Source: an uncultured Anaerococcus sp. (lineage in GTDB: Bacteria > Bacillota > Clostridia > Tissierellales > Peptoniphilaceae). Taken from it: a DNA stretch of 64,000 bases. Where the stretch lies: NCBI RefSeq assembly GCF_943912385.1, contig NZ_CALTTY010000001.1, positions 62,001-126,000 on the forward strand, in the 5' to 3' direction. Position numbers and translations under genes: made by a program. Shown here one piece after another: positions 45,212 through 53,687 of this stretch. Every line of letters begins with the position of its first letter. Position 1 is the first letter of the stretch. The notes below the pieces were generated by a model. That model had not been told where the DNA came from and did not search any database. It saw nothing but the letters and a program-made list of their open reading frames with translations.

Positions 45212-46162
45212 ATGGATAATATATATTTAATAACATTAATTTGTATTTTATTAAGTATGGGACTTGGTAAAGTCTTTGTACCCATGCTTAAGAAAAAGAA
45301 AATTGGACAAAATATAAGAACAGTAGGACCCCAAAGTCATATGGTCAAGGAGGGAACTCCAACCATGGGTGGTATTATTTTTATAATCGTAGCCCTTACT
45401 GTAAGCCTAATAATCCTACCAAAAAACCTAGAAACATTGACCTTATTATTATCGATGGTTGGTTTTGGAGCTATAGGTTTTATAGATGACTTTAGAAAAC
45501 TAATTCTCCGCCAATCGGAGGGATTAAATCCAAGGCAAAAGCTAATCTTACAATTTGTACTTGCAGGTCTAATAAGCCTTATCGCTTATATAAATGATAA
45601 GGAATCTATTACCAGACTTTTAATCCCTTTTACTGATTACTACCTACCAGTATCAATATTAGGTTTTCCTATGATGATATTTATAATAGTAGGTACTTCA
45701 AATGCTACAAACCTAACTGATGGACTTGATGGACTCCTAGTTAGTGTGTCCCTACCAGTCTTTATAAGCCTGGCTATCCTTGCGACAAAAACCCAAAATA
45801 AATATTTTGCAGTAATTATGCTAGGATCAATCTTAGGATTTTTAGTATATAACTCGAATCCAGCCAATGTATTTATGGGTGATACAGGATCTATGGCTAT
45901 AGGCGGAGCAGTAGTTGCCCTAGCTATCAACCTAAAAATCCCAATATATTTAATCATCTTTGGTGGTGTATATATGATAGAGACCCTATCAGTAATAATC
46001 CAGGTCCTTTCATACAGGCACAGGAATAAGAAAAGAGTCTTCTTAATGACTCCAATCCATCACCATTTTGAACTAAAGGGATATAAGGAACAAAAGATAG
46101 TAGTAGGATTTATGCTTGTATCGATAATCCTATGCTTAATTAGCTTGGTGGCGATATTATGA
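45212..46162 (+). CDS. mraY: Phospho-N-acetylmuramoyl-pentapeptide transferase
   Basis: MraY makes lipid I from UDP-MurNAc-pentapeptide and undecaprenyl phosphate at the membrane. About ten membrane segments in 316 residues. Motifs: GTPTMGG, the aspartate pair in FIDDFRKL, the TNLTDGLDGL loop, FMGDTGSMAIGG, and MTPIHHHFELKG near the C-terminus. It follows ftsL by 18 bases, with AGGAACG ahead of the start, and overlaps murD by 4 bases. Confidence 0.96.
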   Translation: MDNIYLITLICILLSMGLGKVFVPMLKKKKIGQNIRTVGPQSHMVKEGTPTMGGIIFIIVALTVSLIILPKNLETLTLLLSMVGFGAIGFIDDFRKLILRQSEGLNPRQKLILQFVLAGLISLIAYINDKESITRLLIPFTDYYLPVSILGFPMMIFIIVGTSNATNLTDGLDGLLVSVSLPVFISLAILATKTQNKYFAVIMLGSILGFLVYNSNPANVFMGDTGSMAIGGAVVALAINLKIPIYLIIFGGVYMIETLSVIIQVLSYRHRNKKRVFLMTPIHHHFELKGYKEQKIVVGFMLVSIILCLISLVAIL

Positions 46163-47475
46163 AAAAAGTATTAGTATACGGACTTGGTGTAACAGGAACA
46201 TCTTCAGTTAAAGCCTTAGGCAAGCTTGGTTATGAAGTTTACACCTACGATAAAAATAAAAAACACATAAAAGAACTTGAGGGCTATACATATAGCCCTA
46301 TTTCTGATTTTAAATTTGAAAATTTCGATTTTGTATTAAAATCTCCAGGTATAAAACCTAGCGATGAAATTGTAAAAATTTTAGAAAAAGATAACGAGAT
46401 AGTTTCAGACATAGAACTAAGTCAGAGGCTATTTCCTAATAAGGAAAAAATTGCAATTACAGGAACCAACGGCAAGACCTCAACAACTTCTATGCTTGCC
46501 CATATTTTAAATGAAACTGGCCATCCTGCCCTTGCTGTAGGAAATATTGGCGAGGGAATTTTATGGCAGATGTATAAGAATGATAAAATCTTCGTAGAAG
46601 AACTTTCAAGTTTTCAACTTCATGATACATCGACTTTTAAGCCCCATATAGGAGCTATCCTAAATATAAAAGAAGACCATATAGACTGGCACGAAAGCTT
46701 TGATAACTATGTAATTAGCAAACTAAAGCTTGCAAAAAACCAAAGTAAAGATGACTTTTTAGTTATAAATAAGGAAGATGAGATAAGCCAAAGACATAAA
46801 AAAGACTTCAAAGCACAGATCTATGAATTTTCAAGTCTAAGACCTGTTAAGAGGGGGCTTTTCCTTGACGGAGATAAAATCTTTCTAAGCGATGGTAGCT
46901 CTTCTGTAGAAGAAATACTTGATGTAAAAGACCTTCAAGTCATAGGCCGTCACAACTATGAAAATATCATGGCTGCAATCTTGCTTTCTTATCTTTTAGG
47001 AATTGAAATTGTAGAAATAGTAGAAGCCATAAAAAAATTTAAAGCCATAGCCCATAGGCTAGAGTATGTAAAAAGTATATCAGGTATAGATTTTTACAAT
47101 GATTCAAAGGGGACAAATGTTGCAAGCTCTGTAAAGGCTATCGAAAGTTTTGATAAAAAACTTATTCTTATAGCTGGAGGCTATGATAAAAACATTGACT
47201 ACACTGATTTTGTAAAATCTTTTAAGAAAAATGGAAAGGCAATGGTTCTGATGGGCCAGACCAAGGAGAAATTAAAAGATCTTTGTGATAAAAATTATAT
47301 AGAAAATATTTTAGTAAATGATTTAAGGCAAGCGGTAGATACTGCCTATGACCTTGCTAAAAAAGATGAGGTGATTTTATTATCGCCAGCTAGTGCTTCC
47401 TGGGATATGTATAAGTCCTATGAAGAAAGAGGCGATAAATTTAAAAGACTCGTAGCTAGATTGGAAGAAAAATGA
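46159..47475 (+). CDS. murD: UDP-MurNAc-L-alanine:D-glutamate ligase
   Basis: MurD adds D-Glu to UDP-MurNAc-Ala with ATP. The 438-residue protein shows the N-terminal Rossmann part (LVYGLGVTGTSSVKAL), the P-loop ITGTNGKTSTTSM, the NIKEDHIDWH block, and the C-terminal FYNDSKGTN and ILLSPASASWDMY motifs. It overlaps mraY and murG by 4 bases each. The ftsW gene usually found between murD and murG is absent. Confidence 0.95.
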   Translation: MKKVLVYGLGVTGTSSVKALGKLGYEVYTYDKNKKHIKELEGYTYSPISDFKFENFDFVLKSPGIKPSDEIVKILEKDNEIVSDIELSQRLFPNKEKIAITGTNGKTSTTSMLAHILNETGHPALAVGNIGEGILWQMYKNDKIFVEELSSFQLHDTSTFKPHIGAILNIKEDHIDWHESFDNYVISKLKLAKNQSKDDFLVINKEDEISQRHKKDFKAQIYEFSSLRPVKRGLFLDGDKIFLSDGSSSVEEILDVKDLQVIGRHNYENIMAAILLSYLLGIEIVEIVEAIKKFKAIAHRLEYVKSISGIDFYNDSKGTNVASSVKAIESFDKKLILIAGGYDKNIDYTDFVKSFKKNGKAMVLMGQTKEKLKDLCDKNYIENILVNDLRQAVDTAYDLAKKDEVILLSPASASWDMYKSYEERGDKFKRLVARLEEK

Positions 47476-48551
47476 GAGTAATACTATCAGGCGGTGGAAC
47501 AGGAGGGCACATATATCCTGCCATAGCCATTGGAGAAAAAATAAGAGAAGAAAACCAAGATGCCGATATAATTTACCTTGGTATCAAGGGAGGACCGGAA
47601 GAAGCTATAGCTAAAAAAAATGGCTACAAATTTTTTGCGATAGAAGCTATGGGTATACCAAGAAAGGTAAATAAGAAGCTTTTTAAAGCTCTTTATAAAA
47701 ATTTTAACGGATTTAAGGAAGCGAAAAGTCTTATAAGAGACTTTAAGCCTGACCTTGTAATAGGTACTGGGGGCTATGTTTGTGCTCCGATTTTATACCA
47801 GGCAGCTAAGGTCAATATTCCTTCAATAGTTCATGAGTCAAACTCATATCCAGGCATGGCCTCAAAGTTTCTATCAAAAAAGGTAGATAGGGTTTTAATT
47901 TCTTATAAGGAAGCTAAAAAGCACTTTAAAAACAAAGATAATGTCATAGTTACCGGTAATCCAGTAAGAAATAGTTTTGACCTAAACTTTACTGACAAGG
48001 ACCTAGACAAATTAGGTATTGATAAGGATATACCAGTTGTATTTTCCTTTGGTGGGTCAAATGGATCTTACTGGTTAAACCAAGCGGTTATAGAAATGAG
48101 TAAGGACTTAAAGGGAGAATTTTACCTCCTCCACCAAACAGGAAATAGGTATTATGATGATTTTATAAGAGAAGCTAAGGAAAGTAAGTATTTAAAAGTT
48201 TTTAAATACATTGATAATATTGACTTGTTCTATGCTGTATCAGACATTGTCATAGCATCAAGTGGGGCAATGAGTCTGGCTGAAATATCAGCTGTAGCTA
48301 AACCATCAATTTTAATTCCTAAAGCATATACAACTGAAAACCACCAGGAATATAATGCCAGGACCTATGTCGATAATGGGGCAAGTCTTATGATATTAGA
48401 AAAAGATTTAACAGCTTCCTTAATAAAATCTGACATAATGAGTATAGTAAGTGATAAGGAAAGAATGAAAAAAATGGGGGATCAAGCTCAAAAACTTGCT
48501 GATAAGGATGCACTTTATAAAATCTACCAGCAAATAAAAGAGTTAGTATAG
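47472..48551 (+). CDS. murG: UDP-GlcNAc:lipid I N-acetylglucosaminyltransferase
   Basis: MurG turns lipid I into lipid II on the inner face of the membrane. The 359-residue GT-B protein starts with VILSGGGTGGHIYPAIAI, the family signature. GTGGYVCAPILY and FSFGGSNGSYWLN follow; the last is the third G-loop. ASSGAMSLAEISAVAKPSILIP carries the UDP-GlcNAc site. It overlaps murD by 4 bases and abuts the ftsQ gene. Confidence 0.96.
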   Translation: MRVILSGGGTGGHIYPAIAIGEKIREENQDADIIYLGIKGGPEEAIAKKNGYKFFAIEAMGIPRKVNKKLFKALYKNFNGFKEAKSLIRDFKPDLVIGTGGYVCAPILYQAAKVNIPSIVHESNSYPGMASKFLSKKVDRVLISYKEAKKHFKNKDNVIVTGNPVRNSFDLNFTDKDLDKLGIDKDIPVVFSFGGSNGSYWLNQAVIEMSKDLKGEFYLLHQTGNRYYDDFIREAKESKYLKVFKYIDNIDLFYAVSDIVIASSGAMSLAEISAVAKPSILIPKAYTTENHQEYNARTYVDNGASLMILEKDLTASLIKSDIMSIVSDKERMKKMGDQAQKLADKDALYKIYQQIKELV

Positions 48552-49346
48552 ATGACAAACAGAAATGACGATAGGTTAATAAAAAAAGGATCTAAGGTAT
48601 TTAGTAAAAAATACGTAGCTCAAAAGCATAACAAGGAAGTCAAAAAAAAGAAGCCTAAAGCTTATATTTTCCTCCTTGTTTTAGCATTTTTATTGGGGAT
48701 ACTTTATAATGTCTTTACCCACCCTTATATGAAAATCCAAGACATATACATAAATGGAAATAGGGTAACTGAGGATACGGAAATTATAAAAAAATTAGGA
48801 TCACCTTTGGGTAAAAATATCTTATTGTATAGACCAGGAAAATATGAAGCAGATATAGAAAATTTAGACTATATCGACAAGGCTAAGGTTAGGAAGGTTT
48901 TTCCTAAAATCTTATCGATTAAGGTTGAAGAAGATTTTCCTATGTTTACAATTAACAAATCCGGCAAGGATATATATGTTACCAATAAGGGTGAAATCAC
49001 TAACAAAAAACCCTATAACGAAAAAGCAAATCTTATAGATATAAAGATAAATAATATAAACGCAACAATTGGTGAAGACTTTACTTCTTCTAAGGCCATA
49101 ATGGAATTTATAAGAGAAATAGAGTCGTCTTCCTTAATAGCTAATGTTAGCCAATTAAATTTGGAAAATAAGCTTGATATTGGTATAATGATACAAGATA
49201 TTGAGGTTAAGTTCGGCGATTTAAATAATATTTCTTATAAAATTAAATTGCTGGAAAAAGTTTTGACTGACATTAAAAACGAAGGACTAGAAGCAGTTAG
49301 TATCAATTTAAATAATGGTGACAATCCTTTGGTGGTTGTCAAATAA
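48552..49346 (+). CDS. ftsQ: Cell division protein FtsQ/DivIB
   Basis: The 264-residue protein has a basic cytoplasmic head (about 45 residues), one membrane helix (AYIFLLVLAFLLGILYNVF), and the POTRA domain with IQDIYINGNRVTEDTEIIKKL. The beta domain with KAKVRKVFPKILSIKVEE follows. DivIB stabilises FtsL and DivIC at the septum. The start ATG directly follows the murG stop. The family is diverse, but topology, POTRA motif and position agree. Confidence 0.92.
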   Translation: MTNRNDDRLIKKGSKVFSKKYVAQKHNKEVKKKKPKAYIFLLVLAFLLGILYNVFTHPYMKIQDIYINGNRVTEDTEIIKKLGSPLGKNILLYRPGKYEADIENLDYIDKAKVRKVFPKILSIKVEEDFPMFTINKSGKDIYVTNKGEITNKKPYNEKANLIDIKINNINATIGEDFTSSKAIMEFIREIESSSLIANVSQLNLENKLDIGIMIQDIEVKFGDLNNISYKIKLLEKVLTDIKNEGLEAVSINLNNGDNPLVVVK

Positions 49347-49392
49347 ACTCTTTTAGTAAATCTTAATAAGAAAATGACAAATGGGGGATTTT

Positions 49393-50487
49393 ATGGCAAA
49401 TATTAACATTGATATGGACAATAACTCTTTAGCTAAGATTAAAGTTATAGGAGTTGGTGGCGGTGGAAACAATGCTATCAGCAGGATGAGGGAAAGTGGT
49501 CTATCAGGTGTAGAATTTCTAGCACTAAATACAGACTTACAAACTCTTCAAGAATCAAATGCTGATATCAGACTTCAAATAGGTGAAAAATTAACAAGAG
49601 GTCTGGGTGCAGGTGCAAACCCAAGTGTAGGAGAAAAGGCAGCAGAAGAGTCTAAAGGCGAAATAGAAGAATCTATCAAAGGTGCTGACATGGTCTTTAT
49701 CACAGCCGGTATGGGTGGTGGTACAGGTACAGGAGCGGCTCCAGTTGTAGCCCAAGTTGCTAAAGAAATGGACATCTTAACTGTAGGTGTAGTTACCAAG
49801 CCTTTCACATTTGAAGGTAGAAAAAGAGCTACCCAGGCAGAATCTGGTATAGAAAAACTAAAGGAAAATGTAGATACTCTTATTACTATTCCAAATGATA
49901 GGTTGCTCCAAATAGTAGAAAAAAGAACTTCTATGGTAGAAGCCTTCCAAATGGCTGACCAAGTTCTAATGGACGCTGTAAGTGGTATTTCTGAACTAAT
50001 AGCTGTACCAAACGTTATTAACCTTGACTTTGCTGACGTTGAGTCAATCATGAGCGACCAAGGTATAGCCCACATGGGTATTGGTAGGGCAAGCGGTGAA
50101 AATAGAGCAGTAGATGCAGCGAAGGCCGCAGTTAATTCACCATTACTTGAGACAAGCATAGAAGGTGCAAATGCTGTATTACTTAACGTTACAGCAGCAG
50201 AAGTTGGACTTATGGAAGCAAATGAAGCAGCAGAATTAATCAGGGAATCCATTGATTCTGATGCAAACATCATCTTTGGTGTTGGCTCTGATGAGTCTTT
50301 AGGAGAAGAAATCAAAATAACTGTTATAGCAACAGGTTTTGATACTAATGCAAGATCAAGAAGATCAGATAGAAAATCTTCAAGGGCTGACGAATTAAGG
50401 GCTCCTCAAAGAAATACTCAAAATAACAAGAAAAATAAATCATCAAATATTTTTGATGATATAGATCTTCCAGACTTCTTAAAATAA
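49393..50487 (+). CDS. ftsZ: Cell division GTPase FtsZ
   Basis: FtsZ forms the cytokinetic ring. The start chosen is ATG 49393, five bases after GGGGGA; an in-frame ATG at 49381 overlaps that site. The 364 residues contain IKVIGVGGGGNNAISRM, the tubulin signature GGGTGTGAAPVVA, GRKRATQA, and NLDFADVESIM (T7 loop). The C-terminal peptide NIFDDIDLPDFLK ends in the usual conserved tail that binds FtsA, SepF or ZipA. No ftsA gene lies beside it, so the membrane tether is probably SepF or encoded elsewhere. Confidence 0.97.
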   Translation: MANINIDMDNNSLAKIKVIGVGGGGNNAISRMRESGLSGVEFLALNTDLQTLQESNADIRLQIGEKLTRGLGAGANPSVGEKAAEESKGEIEESIKGADMVFITAGMGGGTGTGAAPVVAQVAKEMDILTVGVVTKPFTFEGRKRATQAESGIEKLKENVDTLITIPNDRLLQIVEKRTSMVEAFQMADQVLMDAVSGISELIAVPNVINLDFADVESIMSDQGIAHMGIGRASGENRAVDAAKAAVNSPLLETSIEGANAVLLNVTAAEVGLMEANEAAELIRESIDSDANIIFGVGSDESLGEEIKITVIATGFDTNARSRRSDRKSSRADELRAPQRNTQNNKKNKSSNIFDDIDLPDFLK

Positions 50488-50488
50488 T

Positions 50489-50956
50489 ATGAAATGCCCC
50501 TATTGCGACTCTAATAATACCAGAGTAGTTGACTCAAGGTCCACAGATGATGACAGGGCCATTCGTAGGAGAAGACTCTGTGAAGATTGTGACAAGAGAT
50601 TTTCAACCTATGAAAGATATGAAGACTCAACAGTCATGATAATAAAAAAAGATGATACCAGAGAAGCATTTGACCCAAGAAAGGTCATATCAGGGATAGT
50701 AAAATCCTGCCAAAAACGCCCTGTATCAATGGATCAGATTGAACAAGTAGCAAAAAACATCGAAACCAAGGTCAACCACACCGGTAAAAAAGAAGTGACT
50801 TCAACATATATAGGCGAACTAGTAATGGATGAGCTAAAAGAGCTTGACTCCGTGGCCTATGTCAGATTTGCTTCTGTCTATAGGGAATTTAAGGATTTGG
50901 AGTCCTTCTATGAAGAGATTATAAATTTAAAAGATGATAAAGGTGCTAGGTCTTAG
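50489..50956 (+). CDS. nrdR: Transcriptional repressor NrdR
   Basis: NrdR senses ATP/dATP and represses ribonucleotide reductase genes. The 155-residue protein has the zinc ribbon CPYCDSNNTRVVDSR with CEDCDKRFSTYER, followed by the ATP-cone (VIKKDDTREAFDPRKV) and AYVRFASVYREF near the C-terminus. It starts one base after the ftsZ stop, so it is co-transcribed with division genes. No NrdR box was seen within this window. The stop lies within a terminator. Confidence 0.96.
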   Translation: MKCPYCDSNNTRVVDSRSTDDDRAIRRRRLCEDCDKRFSTYERYEDSTVMIIKKDDTREAFDPRKVISGIVKSCQKRPVSMDQIEQVAKNIETKVNHTGKKEVTSTYIGELVMDELKELDSVAYVRFASVYREFKDLESFYEEIINLKDDKGARS

Positions 50957-50968
50957 CATCTTTTTTCT
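50938..50968 (+). terminator. Terminator behind the dcw/nrdR cluster
   Basis: GGTGCTA and TAGCATC (one G-U pair) form a stem around GGTCT or GTCT, followed by six T. It includes the nrdR stop codon. Confidence 0.75.
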
Positions 50969-50981
50969 TTAAGGAAGAAAT

Positions 50982-52316
50982 ATGGATTTATTCGAACTAA
51001 ATAGAAAAATAGAAATGGAAAAATCAGCCCCTCTGGCTGATAGGTTAAGGCCTAAAAACCTTGACTCTTATCTAGGACAAGACCATTTAATTGGAGAAGG
51101 TAAGATTATAAGAAGGATGATAAAGGCCGATAGGATTTATTCAATGATATTCTATGGGCCACCAGGAGTGGGAAAAACTACCCTTGCGAAAATCATATCC
51201 AACTCTACCAATATGGCCTTTGAAGAAGTTTCTGCTGTAGCAAGTGGGATAAAGGACCTTAAGGAAAAGATTAAAATAGCCAAGGATAATCTATCCTATG
51301 AAAATAAAAGGACCATACTTTTTGTAGATGAGATACATAGGTTTAACAAAAGCCAACAGGACTACCTCCTGCCCTTTGTAGAAGATTCTACGATTACCCT
51401 AATAGGGGCAACTACAGAAAATCCTTACTTTGAGGTAAATAAAGCCCTAATATCTAGGATGTACGTCTTTGAACTTAAGGAGCTTACAGATGAAAATTTA
51501 AGTGATCTCATAGACCTTGCCCTGAATACTGATTACGATTTAAAAAATAAAAATATAAACTTAAGCAAAGAGGCAAGGGATAAGCTAATAAAGTATTCTA
51601 ATGGAGATTCTAGGGCCCTCTTAAATGCCCTTGAAATTGCCATATTTTCAGAAAATGAAAAAGACGGTAGAATAGAAATAGATTCTGAAACTATAGAAAA
51701 TTCTACAACAAAAAAGATAGCTGTTTATGATAAAAATGGAGATAGGCACTATGATACTATATCGGCCTTTATCAAGTCTATGAGGGGGTCAGATATAGAT
51801 GCAAGCCTATATTATCTGGCAAAGATGTTAGTCTCAGGTGAGGATATCAAATTCATTGCAAGAAGGATGATTATATTTGCAGCAGAGGATATATCAAATG
51901 CAGATCCCTATGCCTTAGTCCTTGCAAATTCTACCTTTGAAGCAATAGATAAGATAGGTATGCCAGAAGCTAGGATAATCCTTGCCCAAACAGTTACCTA
52001 TCTAGCAGCGGCGGTAAAAAGTAACTCAACTTATTTGGCTATAGATAAGGCACTTCGTTTTGTAAGGACAAACAAGGATAAGACAGTACCAAATAAGCTT
52101 AAGGATAGCCACTATGAGGGAAGTAAAAATTTAATAAAGGAAGAGTACCTATATCCCCATGACCATGGTGGGTATGTAAGGACGAATTATTTACCAGGAG
52201 ATTTTAAAGGCGAAAGATTCTACCAGGCTAAGTACCTGGGTTATGAAAAAGAAATGATTGAAAGATTAGAAAAAATAAAGGAAGGCAATTATGAAAATAA
52301 GACAATTGATGAGTGA
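50982..52316 (+). CDS. rarA: Replication-associated recombination protein RarA (MgsA)
   Basis: RarA is an AAA+ ATPase that acts at stalled replication forks. The start shows PLADRLRPKNLDSYLGQDHL. Walker A is FYGPPGVGKTT, Walker B FVDEIHRFN, and TTENPYFEVNKALISRM carries sensor 1 and the arginine finger. The C-terminal part with SAFIKSMRGSDIDASLYYLA and YPHDHGGYV is the family's clamp-like tetramerisation domain. At 444 residues it is of normal length. It overlaps asnS by 26 bases. Confidence 0.95.
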   Translation: MDLFELNRKIEMEKSAPLADRLRPKNLDSYLGQDHLIGEGKIIRRMIKADRIYSMIFYGPPGVGKTTLAKIISNSTNMAFEEVSAVASGIKDLKEKIKIAKDNLSYENKRTILFVDEIHRFNKSQQDYLLPFVEDSTITLIGATTENPYFEVNKALISRMYVFELKELTDENLSDLIDLALNTDYDLKNKNINLSKEARDKLIKYSNGDSRALLNALEIAIFSENEKDGRIEIDSETIENSTTKKIAVYDKNGDRHYDTISAFIKSMRGSDIDASLYYLAKMLVSGEDIKFIARRMIIFAAEDISNADPYALVLANSTFEAIDKIGMPEARIILAQTVTYLAAAVKSNSTYLAIDKALRFVRTNKDKTVPNKLKDSHYEGSKNLIKEEYLYPHDHGGYVRTNYLPGDFKGERFYQAKYLGYEKEMIERLEKIKEGNYENKTIDE

Positions 52317-53679
52317 AGCTAGTAGCTTTGTTGATAAGGATATTGTAATTGAAGGATGGATAAGAAACTCTAGGTTTAGTAAAAATGTTGGTTTTATTGA
52401 CCTAAACGATGGTTCTACCTTTTCTAACCTCCAGGTTGTTGTATCAAAAGATATAGAAAACTATGAAGAGCTTGATAAACAACATCTGTCAGCATCTTTA
52501 AAGGTTGAGGGTAAGTTTATTGCTACAGGTAATAAAAAGAACCCTTATGAAATCCAAGCAGACAAGGTTACTGTCCTTGGTGAATCAGATGAAAAATTCC
52601 CAATTCAAAAACAAAGACAAACCTTTGAATTTATGAGAACTATCCCACATTTAAGACCAAGAACTAATACCTACAGGGCTGTATTTAGACTCCGTTCTAT
52701 ACTAGCCTTCGGTCTTCATAAGTTCTTCCAAGAAAGAGATTTCGTCTATGTAAACCCACCAATCATCACAGCAAGCGATGCAGAGGGTGCAGGCGAGATG
52801 TTTAATGTAACAACCATAGACCCAAATGACCCACCAAAGACAGACGGTGGTAAAGTCGACTACAACAAGGATTTCTTCAATAAAAAATCCTACCTAACTG
52901 TATCAGGCCAGCTTGAGGCAGAAGACTATGCCCTTTCTTTTGGTGATGTTTATACCTTCGGACCAACCTTTAGAGCAGAAGTGTCAAATACCCCAAGGCA
53001 TGCAGCGGAGTTCTGGATGCTCGAGCCTGAAATGGCCTTTGCAGACTACAATGTCTGCATGGATACAGCTGAAGATATGATAAAATACGCAATTGACTAT
53101 ATCCTAGAAAATGCCAAAGATGAAATGGAATTTTTCAACAAGTGGATTGACAAGGGACTTATAGAAAGACTAAGAAAACTTCGTGACTCAGAATTTAAAA
53201 GAATCACCTACACAAAGGCCATAGACCTCCTAAAAGAATCTGGGGAAAAATTCGAATACCCAGTTGAATGGGGCATGGACCTTCAGACTGAACATGAAAG
53301 ATACCTTTCAGAAAAAATTGTAGATGGACCAGTTTTTGTAACAGACTATCCAAAAGATATCAAGGCCTTCTACATGAAAAGAAATGACGATGGCAAGACC
53401 GTAGCAGCCTTTGATATGCTTGTTCCAGGAGTAGGTGAATTAATAGGTGGATCTCAAAGGGAAGAAAGATATGACGCACTTATTAAATCCATGGAAGATA
53501 ATGGCCTAAATCCAGAAGAATACCAAAACTACCTAGACCTAAGAAGGTATGGTACAGTTGTTCACTCAGGTTTTGGTCTTGGATTTGAAAGAGCTATGAT
53601 GTATGTAACTGGTATGAAAAATATCAGAGACGTAATCGCCTACCCAAGATATGTAAATGCCTTTGCAAGAGAAAATTAG
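52291..53679 (+). CDS. asnS: Asparaginyl-tRNA synthetase
   Basis: This class IIb synthetase charges tRNA-Asn. The N-terminal OB-fold anticodon domain has VIEGWIRNSRFSKNVGFIDLNDG. Motif 1 is around VYVNPPIIT, motif 2 is TFRAEVSNTPRHAAEFWM, and motif 3 is GFGLGFERAMMYVTG. The Asn-type GAGEMF loop is present. At 462 residues it is standard. AAGGAAGG precedes the ATG, which lies within rarA. No T-box stands before it. Confidence 0.96.
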   Translation: MKIRQLMSEASSFVDKDIVIEGWIRNSRFSKNVGFIDLNDGSTFSNLQVVVSKDIENYEELDKQHLSASLKVEGKFIATGNKKNPYEIQADKVTVLGESDEKFPIQKQRQTFEFMRTIPHLRPRTNTYRAVFRLRSILAFGLHKFFQERDFVYVNPPIITASDAEGAGEMFNVTTIDPNDPPKTDGGKVDYNKDFFNKKSYLTVSGQLEAEDYALSFGDVYTFGPTFRAEVSNTPRHAAEFWMLEPEMAFADYNVCMDTAEDMIKYAIDYILENAKDEMEFFNKWIDKGLIERLRKLRDSEFKRITYTKAIDLLKESGEKFEYPVEWGMDLQTEHERYLSEKIVDGPVFVTDYPKDIKAFYMKRNDDGKTVAAFDMLVPGVGELIGGSQREERYDALIKSMEDNGLNPEEYQNYLDLRRYGTVVHSGFGLGFERAMMYVTGMKNIRDVIAYPRYVNAFAREN

Positions 53680-53687
53680 GAGGGAAG

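Noticed and set aside
49575..50315. Long open frame of 246 codons on the minus strand inside ftsZ
   Set aside because: It is antisense to a fully conserved ftsZ, has no family match by eye and reads as low-complexity Ser/Ala/Thr-rich sequence from codon bias.
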